Shown here one piece after another: positions 50,843 to 59,499 of a stretch of 64,000 bases of DNA. Position 1 is the first letter of the stretch; each line of letters begins with the position of its first letter. This stretch comes from JBLNBN01 sp050260015 (GTDB taxonomy: Bacteria; Bacteroidota; Ignavibacteria; Kapaibacteriales; UBA2268): NCBI GenBank assembly GCA_050260015.1, contig JBLNBN010000029.1, forward strand, positions 62,001 through 126,000, read 5' to 3'. A model generated the notes under the pieces. The model made no database searches. It saw only the letters and a program-made list of their open reading frames with translations, and was not told the DNA's origin. Position numbers and translations under genes: made by a program.

Positions 50843-51874
50843 ATGATATTAATTAATAATTTTACATCCGAAAGCGGGTTTCATAGCGTTAGTTGCTCCA
50901 TACGCCGGGCGCTGAGCTATTACGACATCGATATTTCGGAATTAATGATCTTTGGGCTCGCTTCGGCGCTATATTTCTTCTATTTCGACAGCGAACGTTA
51001 TTCCTATCCGTTGATAGGCGGTAGGGTGCGTCGCGCCGAATTCGAAGATAACTTTATGCTTGCCTCCGGCGTCGCGATCGACTCGATCGAGACGGCGAGC
51101 CGTAAAAGAGCATACTCCGCGCTCTACGACGGGATATACCGGGGCGATCCGTGCCTTGTCTATGTCGACGTAGGGCTGCTGCCCTACGCGAGGCTTCCTG
51201 AAATGGCGCATTTCGGCGGCCATGCTATCGTCGTTTACGGTCTCGACGAGGAACGAGGGGTAGCTTACGTTACCGACGGGATTTGGAACGACGAGACTCG
51301 CGAACCCATAAACGCGCTGCCGCTGGGCATACTTGCCGACGCCCGCGCGGCCAAATCCTTGCCCTTCCCCCCGTCAAACAGGCTGGTTAAGTTTTCCCCG
51401 GGGCGCTATTCCGGCATTGCGGCGGGAAGCGTGCAAAAGGCTATTAAGAAAAATTCCCGGGCTATGCTCGCGCCGCCTAACCAGCGCGTAGGATTGTCCG
51501 CGATAAAGGCGTTCGCCTCGAAGTTAGCGGCGTGGGGCTCCTTTAGCGACGAGACCCTGCGCGAGGTTGCGTTTATGACCCGATTAATGATAAATACGCC
51601 CGACTGCTCGGGCGGCGGATGCTTCCGGGCTAAATACGGCGAGTTCCTTACTATTGCGGCGGATATGCTCGGCAGCCGCGAACTTAAATGCTGCGGTAAG
51701 CGCTACGCCGAAGCCGCTTCGCTCTGGGACGAAGTTTGCGAACTCCTGCTTCAAATATACCAGGGTCTGAATCGTAATAATTTATTGACGATTTCTTCAA
51801 TACTGCATCAGCTGCACAAACTCGAAACGGAGATTCAAACCTCGATCTTCGATATAGTTGGCGCCGACGACTAG
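50843..51874 (+). CDS. BtrH-like protein (BtrH_N plus DUF4872)
   Basis: A 343-residue protein that resembles BtrH-family proteins: an N-terminal cysteine-peptidase-like fold (BtrH_N) with HSVSCSIRRAL (Cys about 18), SELMIFGLASALYFFYF, and HFGGHAIVVYGLDEERGVAYVTDGIW (His about 127, Asp about 145), then a DUF4872-like C-terminal region (SGIAAGSVQKAIKKN onward). BtrH transfers an acyl side chain from a carrier protein in butirosin synthesis. Cys, His and Asp are all in place, so an acyltransferase or C39-like peptidase role is plausible. The TTG at 50786 would give a longer frame, but the ATG is preferred. DUF58 follows. No carrier protein was seen. Confidence 0.7.
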   Translation: MILINNFTSESGFHSVSCSIRRALSYYDIDISELMIFGLASALYFFYFDSERYSYPLIGGRVRRAEFEDNFMLASGVAIDSIETASRKRAYSALYDGIYRGDPCLVYVDVGLLPYARLPEMAHFGGHAIVVYGLDEERGVAYVTDGIWNDETREPINALPLGILADARAAKSLPFPPSNRLVKFSPGRYSGIAAGSVQKAIKKNSRAMLAPPNQRVGLSAIKAFASKLAAWGSFSDETLREVAFMTRLMINTPDCSGGGCFRAKYGEFLTIAADMLGSRELKCCGKRYAEAASLWDEVCELLLQIYQGLNRNNLLTISSILHQLHKLETEIQTSIFDIVGADD

Positions 51875-51881
51875 CGAATTA

Positions 51882-52775
51882 ATGAAAGATTACCGGAAAT
51901 ACTTACAGCCGCAGGTAATTGCGCAAATTCAAAACATTGAATTACGGGCCCGACTCGTCGTCGAAGGCTTTATAACCGGCTTGCATAAATCCCCTTACCA
52001 CGGCTTTAGCGTCGAATTCGCCGAGCACCGCCACTACCGCCCGGGCGACGAAATTCGCTATCTCGATTGGAAAGTCTACGCGCGCAGCGGAAAATATTAT
52101 ATAAAGCAATTCGAGGAGGAGACCAATCTCCGCGCCGTCATCGCGCTCGACGCCAGCAAGTCGATGGACTTCGCTTCCAAAGGCAATATCCGTAAGTTCG
52201 ATTACGGGGCTTATCTCGCCGCCTCGCTCTCCTTCCTGATGCTAAAGCAACGCGACGCCTGCGGGCTCGCGCTCTACGATACGGAATTGCGAAAGTACTT
52301 GCCGCCGAACTCCAAACCCAGCTACGTGCGCGAAATACTTAAAACGCTGGAAACCGCCGCTCCAAGCGGCTCCACCGGTTCCGCCAGCTCGCTTAACGCG
52401 CTGGCCGACCGCATTAAACGTCGCGGGCTCGTTATCGTGATCAGCGACTTCTTCGACGACCCCGACTCCGTGCTCACCGCGCTAAAAAGATTTCGTCACA
52501 GCGATCATGAAGTTATTGCGTTCCATACGCTCGACCCCCGGGAAATTGATTTTAAATTCGGCTCCTCCGCTAACTTCGTCGATATGGAAACCGGCGAAGA
52601 AATGATCACTCAGCCTTTCCAGATCAGCCGCTCTTATAGCCGCGCCGTCTCCGAGTTTATCGAAACCATCAAAAAGGGCTGTCTGAATCATAACATCGAT
52701 TATTTCTTAATCGACACGTCTATGTCGTTCGATAGGGCGCTAATAGAGTATTTAACCAAAAGAAAAAAAATGTAA
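51882..52775 (+). CDS. DUF58 (von Willebrand A-like) protein
   Basis: A 297-residue DUF58 protein. It has the family core RLVVEGFITGLHKSPYHGFSVEFAEHRHYRPGDEIRYLDWKVYAR near 25-70 and a MIDAS-like DASKSMDF typical of a von Willebrand A domain, then ALADRIKRRGLVIVISDFFDD. DUF58 genes usually pair with a MoxR ATPase and batABC genes, but none is here. The frame reaches back to a TTG at 51858 overlapping the BtrH-like gene; the ATG at 51882 is the better start. Probably a membrane-associated assembly or stress factor. Confidence 0.88.
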   Translation: MKDYRKYLQPQVIAQIQNIELRARLVVEGFITGLHKSPYHGFSVEFAEHRHYRPGDEIRYLDWKVYARSGKYYIKQFEEETNLRAVIALDASKSMDFASKGNIRKFDYGAYLAASLSFLMLKQRDACGLALYDTELRKYLPPNSKPSYVREILKTLETAAPSGSTGSASSLNALADRIKRRGLVIVISDFFDDPDSVLTALKRFRHSDHEVIAFHTLDPREIDFKFGSSANFVDMETGEEMITQPFQISRSYSRAVSEFIETIKKGCLNHNIDYFLIDTSMSFDRALIEYLTKRKKM

Positions 52776-52815
52776 TTGTTAACTATTTATAAAGTATTTT
52801 ATTAACGAATTAAAA

Positions 52816-53775
52816 ATGGCATCAATCAAATTAAAAAGAGCGGCAACCTCCGCTCTTCGGGATTTTATGGGTTTGGACGAAGGCGAAACGCTCCTCGTCA
52901 TAACGGACGAATACGGGGCGGAAGTCGGTTCGGCCCTTTACGAAGCCGGGAAGAAGCTTTGCGCGGAGGCGTTTTACGTTGAAATGCGCTCGCGAGGCCG
53001 CAACGGAGAAGAGCCCCCCGAGCAGATTGCGCGGCTCATGCGCGAGGTCGACGTAGTCGTCTGCCCGACGGCTAAATCGCTTACGCATACGCGCGCGCGC
53101 CGCGAAGCTTCCAAGCTGGGAGTTCGTATCGGCACTATGCCCGGCATCACGGAGGATACGCTCTCGCGCTGCCTCAGCGCCGATCCGAAGCAGATAGTCG
53201 AGGACACCGAGCGGGTCGCCTCCGTTATGGAAGGCTCGACTGCGGTACGCGTAACTACCGCTCTTGGAACGGACATAGCGATGGGAGTCAAGGGCAGGCG
53301 CGCCCTCTCCTCCACCGGCGTGCTCCGCCGCATTGGCGAAAGCGGGAACCTGCCGAGCGGCGAGGTCTATCTCGCCCCGCTCGAAGGCTCCAGCGAAGGC
53401 GTCGTAGTCTTCGACGGCTCCATCGCCGGCATCGGTATACTTTCCTCCCCCGTTACGGTTACGGTTAAAGAAGGCATGATAGTCGATATCGCCGGCTCCG
53501 GCCCGGAAGCCAAGCAATTCGCCAAGCTGTTCCTAAAGTACGAGCAGGCCAAAGCAGTCGCCGAGTTCGGCATAGGGACAAACTATAAAGCAAAAATTTG
53601 CGGCGACATACTCGAGGACGAGAAAGTAATGGGAACGATTCATATCGCCTTTGGAAACAATATCGGCATGGGCGGGAAAATCGACGTGCCGCTGCATATC
53701 GACGGCATAGTAAAAGAACCGACGGTGCTCATAGACGGCAAGGAAATAATGCGCGCCGGAAAGTTCCTGATATAA
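52816..53775 (+). CDS. M29-family aminopeptidase-like protein
   Basis: A 319-residue protein of the thermophilic aminopeptidase (M29) group. Conserved points are RIGTMPGITEDTL, ESGNLPSGEVYLAPLEG with the metal-binding Glu, VAEFGIGTNYKAKICGDILEDEKVMGTIHIAFGNN with further Glu and His ligands, and the terminal DGKEIMRAGKFLI. M29 enzymes are metal-dependent exopeptidases; the same fold also occurs in a ring-cleaving dioxygenase (NicX-like). It is shorter than AmpS-type M29 proteins (about 410), as in many bacterial homologues, so the exact substrate is uncertain. A strong terminator follows. Confidence 0.85.
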   Translation: MASIKLKRAATSALRDFMGLDEGETLLVITDEYGAEVGSALYEAGKKLCAEAFYVEMRSRGRNGEEPPEQIARLMREVDVVVCPTAKSLTHTRARREASKLGVRIGTMPGITEDTLSRCLSADPKQIVEDTERVASVMEGSTAVRVTTALGTDIAMGVKGRRALSSTGVLRRIGESGNLPSGEVYLAPLEGSSEGVVVFDGSIAGIGILSSPVTVTVKEGMIVDIAGSGPEAKQFAKLFLKYEQAKAVAEFGIGTNYKAKICGDILEDEKVMGTIHIAFGNNIGMGGKIDVPLHIDGIVKEPTVLIDGKEIMRAGKFLI

Positions 53776-53794
53776 TTCCGCGTAATATAGAAAT

Positions 53795-53834
53795 AAAAAA
53801 AGGGAAGCGACTCCGCAGACGCTTCCCTTTTTTT
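53795..53834 (+). terminator. Rho-independent terminator after the M29 gene
   Basis: A 15-bp stem (AAAAAAAGGGAAGCG with CGCTTCCCTTTTTTT) around a 10-base loop, with T run at the end; the matching A run lets it serve rex as well. Confidence 0.9.
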
Positions 53835-53873
53835 AGGATTAGGTTGCCCGCTTGGGCGCTTTAAGCTTTAGTC

Positions 53874-54536
53874 TTAATAGGCTTCCATGCTCTTCTTCAT
53901 CATAGCAAGCTTGCGCGTCAGCACTGCGAGCGATTGCGAGAATTGCGCGTTTTCTACGATAACGTCCTTGGGGACTTTCAATCTTTGGGCCGAGAAGTTC
54001 CAAATAGCCTTTATGCCGGCTTCGATCATTAAGTCCGCCGTTTGCTGAGCGATAGGACCGGGGACTGTGAGCACGCCGACTTTGACCTTCATTAACTTGC
54101 CGAGCACAATCAATCGATTGATGTCGAGCACCTCGACGCCGTGAATGCGAGAGCCGATCTTTTCAGGCGAATTGTCGAACGCCGCGACGAAATTAATGCC
54201 GAATTGCGAGAAGTCGTACCCGAGCATTGCGGCTCCCAGATTGCCGGCGCCAACGAGGAAAGCGTCCTCGCAAGTATGCCAGCTTAGGCTGGATTTAATA
54301 GCCTCGATGAGCCGCGGAATGTTGAATCCCGTTTTCGGCTTGCCTACTATCCCTGTAAATTGAATGTCCTTGCGGACCTGGGTCGAATCCAGCATCAACT
54401 CCTGGGCGATATAAGTTGACGCCACTTCGATGTCGCCTCTTTCCTGAAGCTTAACTAATAAATGCAAATAGTGAGTCATTCGCCTGAGCGTCGGCTCGGG
54501 AATGGCCTTTAACTCTGTTTTCTTTAGTGTTTTCAT
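53874..54536 (-). CDS. rex: Redox-sensing transcriptional repressor Rex
   Basis: A 220-residue Rex. The winged-helix DNA-binding part is IPEPTLRRMTHYLHLLVKL to MLDSTQVRKDIQFTGIVGKPKTGFNI, and the Rossmann domain carries GAGNLGAAMLGYD at about 96-108 with VAAFDNSPEKIG. Rex binds DNA when NAD is high and lets go when NADH builds up, controlling fermentation and respiration genes. The gene is alone, convergent with the M29 gene, and an inverted repeat 97 bp upstream could be its own operator. Confidence 0.94.
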   Translation of the reverse strand: MKTLKKTELKAIPEPTLRRMTHYLHLLVKLQERGDIEVASTYIAQELMLDSTQVRKDIQFTGIVGKPKTGFNIPRLIEAIKSSLSWHTCEDAFLVGAGNLGAAMLGYDFSQFGINFVAAFDNSPEKIGSRIHGVEVLDINRLIVLGKLMKVKVGVLTVPGPIAQQTADLMIEAGIKAIWNFSAQRLKVPKDVIVENAQFSQSLAVLTRKLAMMKKSMEAY

Positions 54537-54633
54537 GATGCGTGTATCTTGAAAGTATAGGATGGGTAATCACCTGAGATAAATTATCAATATAATTATA
54601 TCGGTAAATTACGTTCGATACAAAACTACGAAC

Positions 54634-54652
54634 TTTTGTCCGTTTAACAAAA
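54634..54652. promoter_or_regulatory. Inverted repeat, candidate Rex operator
   Basis: TTTTGT-N7-ACAAAA lies in the rex/AIM24 spacer. The right half reads TTTAACAAAA, close to a Rex half-site (TTAACAA), while the left half is less good. It could serve either divergent gene. The match is partial. Confidence 0.35.
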
Positions 54653-54784
54653 TTTTTTTTTATATCGGCGATTTATGAATATTTGTTAGATTTCTCTTTG
54701 AGATTTGGCGGAATTATACTAAATTATATTCAAGTTATAACCTGTTGAAATTAATGTATCGCGTAGTTACAATAAGGAGGCTTT

Positions 54785-55456
54785 ATGAAGTTCACTATCG
54801 AAAATTCCCCCGTTTTTACGTATTTACGAGCCGACCTGGACTCCGGCGACCGCTTCCGCGGCGAGGCCGGGGCGATGCTTTCCATGTCGCCCACGATAGA
54901 TCTGGAGGCAAAGAAAACTGGCGCCGGGATATGGGGCGCGCTTAAAGTCGTCGCCGGCGGGGAATCCTTCTTTTCATCGCTTTTTACGGCCAGGCAGCCG
55001 GGCGAAGTCCTGCTGGCCCCCGTTACGCTTGGCGACATAATCCGCATCGATCTCGGCGGGGGAGAGGTATTCGCCCAGGGCGGCTCCTTCCTTGCAGGCG
55101 ATGTTGGATTGGAAATTTCGACGAAGGGATCGCTTCGCTCCTTTATTGGCGGCGAAGGCCTGTTCTTGCAAAAGATCACGGGCGCCGGCCCGCTTTTCTT
55201 AAGCTCTTACGGAGCGATAATTGAGAGGCGGCTTACGGCCGGCGAACGCTACATAGTCGACACCGGGCATATGGTCGCCTTCGAAGGCGGGATCGAGTAT
55301 AACATCAGGCGCGCCTCGAAAGGCATTTTCGCCACGATGGCCTCCGGCGAGGGGTTGGTAATTGAATTTTCCGGCCCTGGCAGGATCTGGATGCAGACGC
55401 GCAACCTGCCGGCCTTCGCTAGCATCCTCTCGAGGTATTTGCCCTCGAAGGGGTGA
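54785..55456 (+). CDS. AIM24/TIGR00266 family protein
   Basis: A 223-residue beta-helical protein of the TIGR00266 (AIM24) family. Typical are GDRFRGEAGAMLSMSPTIDLEAK near the start, then glycine-punctuated repeats (IIRIDLGGGEVFAQGGSFLAG, SFIGGEGLFLQKITGAGPLFLSSYGAI) and HMVAFEGGIEYNIRRAS. Function in bacteria is unknown; mitochondrial AIM24 helps membrane organisation. An AAGGAGG site stands before the ATG. Divergent from rex and convergent with nadC. Confidence 0.88.
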   Translation: MKFTIENSPVFTYLRADLDSGDRFRGEAGAMLSMSPTIDLEAKKTGAGIWGALKVVAGGESFFSSLFTARQPGEVLLAPVTLGDIIRIDLGGGEVFAQGGSFLAGDVGLEISTKGSLRSFIGGEGLFLQKITGAGPLFLSSYGAIIERRLTAGERYIVDTGHMVAFEGGIEYNIRRASKGIFATMASGEGLVIEFSGPGRIWMQTRNLPAFASILSRYLPSKG

Positions 55457-55473
55457 ACTGCGGACTCGTTTGA

Positions 55474-56505
55474 TTAGAGAAATTCCATGTGGATCTCGGC
55501 GGCCTTTACGCTGTGCGTTAGAGCGCCAACGCTAATCGCGTCTATCCCCGTGGGAACGTATAATGCTACTGTTTCGAGGGTGACCCCGCCGCTCGTTTCA
55601 AGAAATATGTTTTCGCCGCCCTTACGCGCGCGAACGATTTCGACGACGCGGCGGGTGTCCTCCGGCGTAAAGTTGTCTATTAATATACCGTCGACTCCGC
55701 AGTCGAGAGCTTCGCGGAGCTGCTCGAAGTTGTCGACTTCCACCTGTACTGGAAGTTCTCCTATAGCGGAAAAGTCCGCGTTCTCAAGGCAGGCGTCGTC
55801 GAGCAGCGTAGTAATCGAACGGTTCGCTACTATGGCCGCTTCGAACGCGCCGGGAGTTATATCGCCTGACATTACGAGCGGGCTTTCGTAAGCCATTGCG
55901 TCGGCTGCGTCGCCTCGCCCGGCGATCTCTATCTTTAATTGTCTCGCGTTCTCTATCGCTTGCCGGATTCCGCCGGCTGCTTTGATGTGATTATCCTTTA
56001 TCAGGAAGCCGCTCGAGAGGTCCAACCTATGATTGTAACCGCCTCCGACCGTGACGGCGTACTTATCGAAGAGTCGAAGACCGGGAACGGTTTTCCTCGT
56101 GTCCAATATGCGCACGCCGTAGGGCTTCGCTATTTCGACGTATTTAGAAGTATGCGTCGCGATGCCGCTCAGGCGCTGTATTAAGTTTAGCGCGACGCGT
56201 TCGCGGGCAAGCAGAACTCTCGCGCTTCCGCGGAAACGCGCTATTAGCCCGCCGTTCTCGAGACGAGCGCCGTCCTCGGCAATGAATTCGATTTCCCCGA
56301 ACGCGGAAAAGATTTCCCTCAACGCGCTTGCGCCGGCAAAGACTACGGGCGCCTGCGCCGTGATCTCGGCCGCGGCGACGGCGGAGGCGGGAACCGTCGC
56401 GAGCGAAGTGACGTCGCATGCGGGGATGTCCTCCGCCAGGAATTCCTTAACTTTTGCGCGGACGTATTCCGCGGGGAGCGAGCGGTATTGAGCGTATTGA
56501 ATCAT
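55474..56505 (-). CDS. nadC: Nicotinate-nucleotide pyrophosphorylase (carboxylating), with an extra segment
   Basis: A 343-residue NadC (quinolinate phosphoribosyltransferase). Family stretches: AEDIPACDVTS, ERVALNLIQRLSGIAT, ILDTRKTVPGLRLFDKYAV, GGGYNHRLDLSSGFLIKDNH, and FLETSGGVTLETVALY with IDAISVGALTHSV. It makes nicotinate mononucleotide from quinolinate. It is longer than the usual 275-300 residues because about 60 extra residues lie between the GGIRQAIENAR helix and the VQVEVDNFEQLREAL strand (about 193-253). nadA ends 3 bp before its start, so the two form an operon and catalyse consecutive steps. Confidence 0.93.
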   Translation of the reverse strand: MIQYAQYRSLPAEYVRAKVKEFLAEDIPACDVTSLATVPASAVAAAEITAQAPVVFAGASALREIFSAFGEIEFIAEDGARLENGGLIARFRGSARVLLARERVALNLIQRLSGIATHTSKYVEIAKPYGVRILDTRKTVPGLRLFDKYAVTVGGGYNHRLDLSSGFLIKDNHIKAAGGIRQAIENARQLKIEIAGRGDAADAMAYESPLVMSGDITPGAFEAAIVANRSITTLLDDACLENADFSAIGELPVQVEVDNFEQLREALDCGVDGILIDNFTPEDTRRVVEIVRARKGGENIFLETSGGVTLETVALYVPTGIDAISVGALTHSVKAAEIHMEFL

Positions 56506-56508
56506 ATT

Positions 56509-57429
56509 TTACGATAGCTCCAGCATTCTTTCGAGCGGCTTAAGCGCGCGTAGCCTTAAGTCCTCGGTCATATTTAACTCCGGCTTGAGACTTTCCAGCG
56601 CGTCGGCCATTTTCTGCAGCGTGTTCAAGCGCATGTACGGGCATTCGTTGCAACTGCAGCCGCCCATGTTCGGAGCCGAATAAAATTTCTTTCCCGGCGC
56701 TTTCTTCTCAAGTTCGTGGATTATCCCGGGCTCGGTTAGGATTATAAATTCCTTATGCTCGCTCTCGAGAGCGCGTTTTATTATCGCGTTCGTCGAGCCG
56801 ACAAAGTCCGCATAGTCCAGTATATTCGGCGGGCATTCGGGATGCGCAAGGATTTCGGCGTTCGGGCGCTCGCTCGTTAGCGAAATTATCGCCTGCTCTG
56901 AAAAATAATCATGCACCCGGCAGGAGCCGTTCCAAAGCTTCATCTGCCGACCGGTCTTTCTCATTAGCCAACTGCCTAGGTATTTATCCGGCGCGAAGAG
57001 AATGGGTCGATCCTGCGGGATCGAGCGGATGATCTTTTCCGCGTTCGAGCTCGTTACGATTACGTCCGAAAGGGCCTTCGTCTCGGCCGTGCAATTAATG
57101 TAGCTGACGACGACATGGCCGGGATTGGCGTCGATCCATTTCTTAAATTCGTCGGCGGGGCAGCTGTCGGCGAGCGAGCAGCCGGCGTCCATGTCCGGCA
57201 CAAGCACCGTTTTCGTCGGGTTCAGTATCTTCGCCGTTTCGGCCATAAAGTGCACGCCGCAGAATAGGATAACGTCGCTCGTCGCCTTTTTCGCCTGTTG
57301 GGCGAGCGCGAGCGAATCCCCCATAAAGTCCGCTATGTCCTGGATCTCCGGGTTTTGATAGTAATGCGCAAGAATTATCGCGTTGCGCTCTTTCCGCAAT
57401 CTATTTATTTTTTCTACAGTCGTTTCCAT
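56509..57429 (-). CDS. nadA: Quinolinate synthase NadA
   Basis: A 306-residue NadA. It has AIILAHYYQNPEIQDIADFMGDSLAL at the start and the three cluster cysteines in INCTAETKAL, HPECPPNIL and the C-terminal GGCSCNECPYM region. It condenses iminoaspartate with dihydroxyacetone phosphate to quinolinate using a [4Fe-4S] cluster. The frame extends to a TTG at 57453, but METTVEKINRL from the ATG at 57427-57429 is the natural start. It is upstream of and co-directional with nadC. nadB is not in the window. Confidence 0.94.
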   Translation of the reverse strand: METTVEKINRLRKERNAIILAHYYQNPEIQDIADFMGDSLALAQQAKKATSDVILFCGVHFMAETAKILNPTKTVLVPDMDAGCSLADSCPADEFKKWIDANPGHVVVSYINCTAETKALSDVIVTSSNAEKIIRSIPQDRPILFAPDKYLGSWLMRKTGRQMKLWNGSCRVHDYFSEQAIISLTSERPNAEILAHPECPPNILDYADFVGSTNAIIKRALESEHKEFIILTEPGIIHELEKKAPGKKFYSAPNMGGCSCNECPYMRLNTLQKMADALESLKPELNMTEDLRLRALKPLERMLELS

Positions 57430-57597
57430 TTTAGTCTTAATATAATTTATCAAATTAAATATAAGCCGCGCCCGTAAGGCAATGGCCGTAATTATCGCTA
57501 ATTAATTTAATTGTGCGACGGTTTAATTGCAAAAATAATATAACTTTTTGGATATTTAAGACTAAAGCTTAATTTTAGAGCGTCTTAATCATTACTT

Positions 57598-58530
57598 ATG
57601 ACAAAAGGAAAAATAGCGATAGCGGGCGGAACGGGCTTTATCGGGCGCCGTTTAGCCGAAAGATTTCTCGAAGAGGGATACGAGATCTTAATCATTTCCC
57701 GTAGCGCCTCGGCGGAGCTGCCGTTTAATGCGAAAGTCGTCGCCTTCGACTCGAAATCGCCTTCGCAGGAGGCCGAACGCGAACTGGAAGGCTGCCTCGC
57801 GATCGTCAATTTGGCCGGGGCTTCGATAGCCGGGAAGCGATTGACGGACGAATACAAAAAAATCGTTCGCGCCAGCCGCGTGGACTATACCGCGGCGCTT
57901 TCCGATTTAATCAATTCGATGGAGCGTCCGCCGGGAATATTCGTTTCCGCCTCCGCCGTGGGAATATACGGTGAGCGCGGCGACGAAATACTGACTGAAA
58001 AATCAGAACCCGGAAGCGGGTTCCTGGAAGACCTCTGCCGGGATTGGGAATTCGCGTCCCGAATCGCCGTTCGCTCAACCGCCGTATGCAATCCGCGCTT
58101 AGGAATAGTATTAGACGCGGAGGAAGGCTCGCTTCCGAAGCAATTAAAGCTGTTTAGATTGGGCTTGGGAGGCGTCCTCGCAAGCGGCGCGCAGTGGACG
58201 CCCTGGATACATATCGACGACGTCGTAGAGCTTTTCAAGACTTGCGTGGAGAAAAAATTATCCGGGGCCGTAAACGCGACCTCGCCCGAACCCGTTCGGA
58301 ACGAACGCTTTACGGGAGCTTTAGCAAGGGCCTGCGGCATACCCGCGCTCCTGCCCGTTCCGAAGTTCGCTCTAAAACTTGCTTTGGGAGAGCTGGCTGA
58401 ATACGTTTTGCAGAGTCAACGGGTAGTTCCCGAAATAGCTTTGGCTAACGGATTTAAGTTTAAATACGAAATTGTCGAGCCGGCGCTACAGGATATTGTA
58501 AATAGAAAACTTAAGGGAAAGATTCGATGA
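57598..58530 (+). CDS. TIGR01777-family SDR (YfcH-like epimerase)
   Basis: A 310-residue atypical SDR. It has GGTGFIGRRLAERFLEEG at about 10-27, VNLAGASIAGKR, SASAVGIYGERGDEILTE, RLGIVLDAEEGSLPKQLKLFRLGLGG and WTPWIHIDDVV, all marks of the TIGR01777 group related to YfcH and plant/animal SDR39U1. The function of this group is not known. It overlaps the MmcQ gene by four bases. Confidence 0.88.
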   Translation: MTKGKIAIAGGTGFIGRRLAERFLEEGYEILIISRSASAELPFNAKVVAFDSKSPSQEAERELEGCLAIVNLAGASIAGKRLTDEYKKIVRASRVDYTAALSDLINSMERPPGIFVSASAVGIYGERGDEILTEKSEPGSGFLEDLCRDWEFASRIAVRSTAVCNPRLGIVLDAEEGSLPKQLKLFRLGLGGVLASGAQWTPWIHIDDVVELFKTCVEKKLSGAVNATSPEPVRNERFTGALARACGIPALLPVPKFALKLALGELAEYVLQSQRVVPEIALANGFKFKYEIVEPALQDIVNRKLKGKIR

Positions 58531-58895
58531 ATATCGACGACATTAGGACTACGTGCCTCGCGAAGCCTTACGCCACGGAGGATTTCCCGTTCGACGAGAC
58601 TACGCTCGTCTTTCGGATAGGAGTTAAGGGAAAGATATTCGCGCTGACGGATCTAAACGACTCGCCTGCAAAAATCGCCCTGAAATGCGATCCCGAATAC
58701 GCCGTGGAGCTTCGCGAACGCTACGAAGCCGTCCAGCCCGGCTGGCATCTCAACAAAAAGCATTGGAATACAATAGAGCTGGACGGCTCGATGCCGCGAA
58801 AGCTGATCGACGAGCTCGTCGAGCTGTCATATCAACTGATATTTAACAGCTTAACAAAAAAGCAAAGGGAAGCTCTCCCGCCGCGGAAGGATTAA
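58527..58895 (+). CDS. MmcQ/YjbR family protein
   Basis: A 122-residue MmcQ/YjbR protein: MNIDDIRTTCLAKPYATEDFPFDETTLVFRIGVKGKIFAL at the start, then ALKCDPEYAVELRERYEAVQPGWHLNKKHWNTI with the conserved GWHLNK-HW, and ELVELSYQLIFNSL. The family has a CyaY-like fold and is often called DNA-binding, but no function is proven. Translation is coupled with the SDR upstream by an ATGA overlap. Its end overlaps the converging DinB gene by four bases. Confidence 0.88.
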   Translation: MNIDDIRTTCLAKPYATEDFPFDETTLVFRIGVKGKIFALTDLNDSPAKIALKCDPEYAVELRERYEAVQPGWHLNKKHWNTIELDGSMPRKLIDELVELSYQLIFNSLTKKQREALPPRKD

Positions 58896-59395
58896 AGCCC
58901 CGGCGAGGGGATGCCATACTGGGCCCATTCTTCCCGAGACGGCCCGTAAACCCCTACGACGGGCAGGCCTGCGAAGCGCATTAGGGCCGAGAGCTGACCG
59001 CGGTGGTGAGCCTGGTGCAATAAAGACTCGGATAAGTATTTGCCCCGCTTCTGGGGCCTGCCCCAAACGACCGCTTCGCCTTCTAACGCGTCGTCGTTCC
59101 AATACGCGGAAACGCCTTTAAGCGCCGCGTAGGAGTATCCTCTATAGGCGTCGGCGATCTCTTTAGCGGTTTTGGGAACGTTTCCTATTTCAAATTCTGC
59201 GGGCAGCTCGGCTCCGCAGGCTTTCGCTATCTCGGCGGCGTTCCAAACGATGTGCCACGCCAAACCCGATATCGAATAGCCGCCTTCGAACGCGGTCGCG
59301 TCCAGCTTTTCGTCAGTAATTAAATTAAGCAGGGAGTGGGTGGACCTGGCGTCGCGCTCCCAATCAATTAGAAAATCTTCAACTTTTCTATACAT
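58892..59395 (-). CDS. DinB-family four-helix protein
   Basis: A 167-residue DinB/YfiT-like protein. The probable metal-binding residues are the His of SGLAWHIVWN (about 48) and the HQAHHRGQL motif in the last third (about 126-134), as in DinB-fold bacillithiol or mycothiol transferases and relatives. It may be a thiol transferase or an uncharacterised metalloenzyme. It is a single gene facing the MmcQ gene. Confidence 0.8.
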   Translation of the reverse strand: MYRKVEDFLIDWERDARSTHSLLNLITDEKLDATAFEGGYSISGLAWHIVWNAAEIAKACGAELPAEFEIGNVPKTAKEIADAYRGYSYAALKGVSAYWNDDALEGEAVVWGRPQKRGKYLSESLLHQAHHRGQLSALMRFAGLPVVGVYGPSREEWAQYGIPSPGL

Positions 59396-59499
59396 TGCTT
59401 CCCCGGTATGATCGTATAAAACTAATTGATTAAAATCAAATAAAAAATCTATAAATCAGTGTAAGTTAATAACAAAGATAATAAATTCTATAAAGACCC

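Noticed and set aside
52831..53517. A 228-residue minus-strand frame within the M29 gene
   Set aside because: It lies opposite a clear M29 gene and has no motif or ribosome site of its own.
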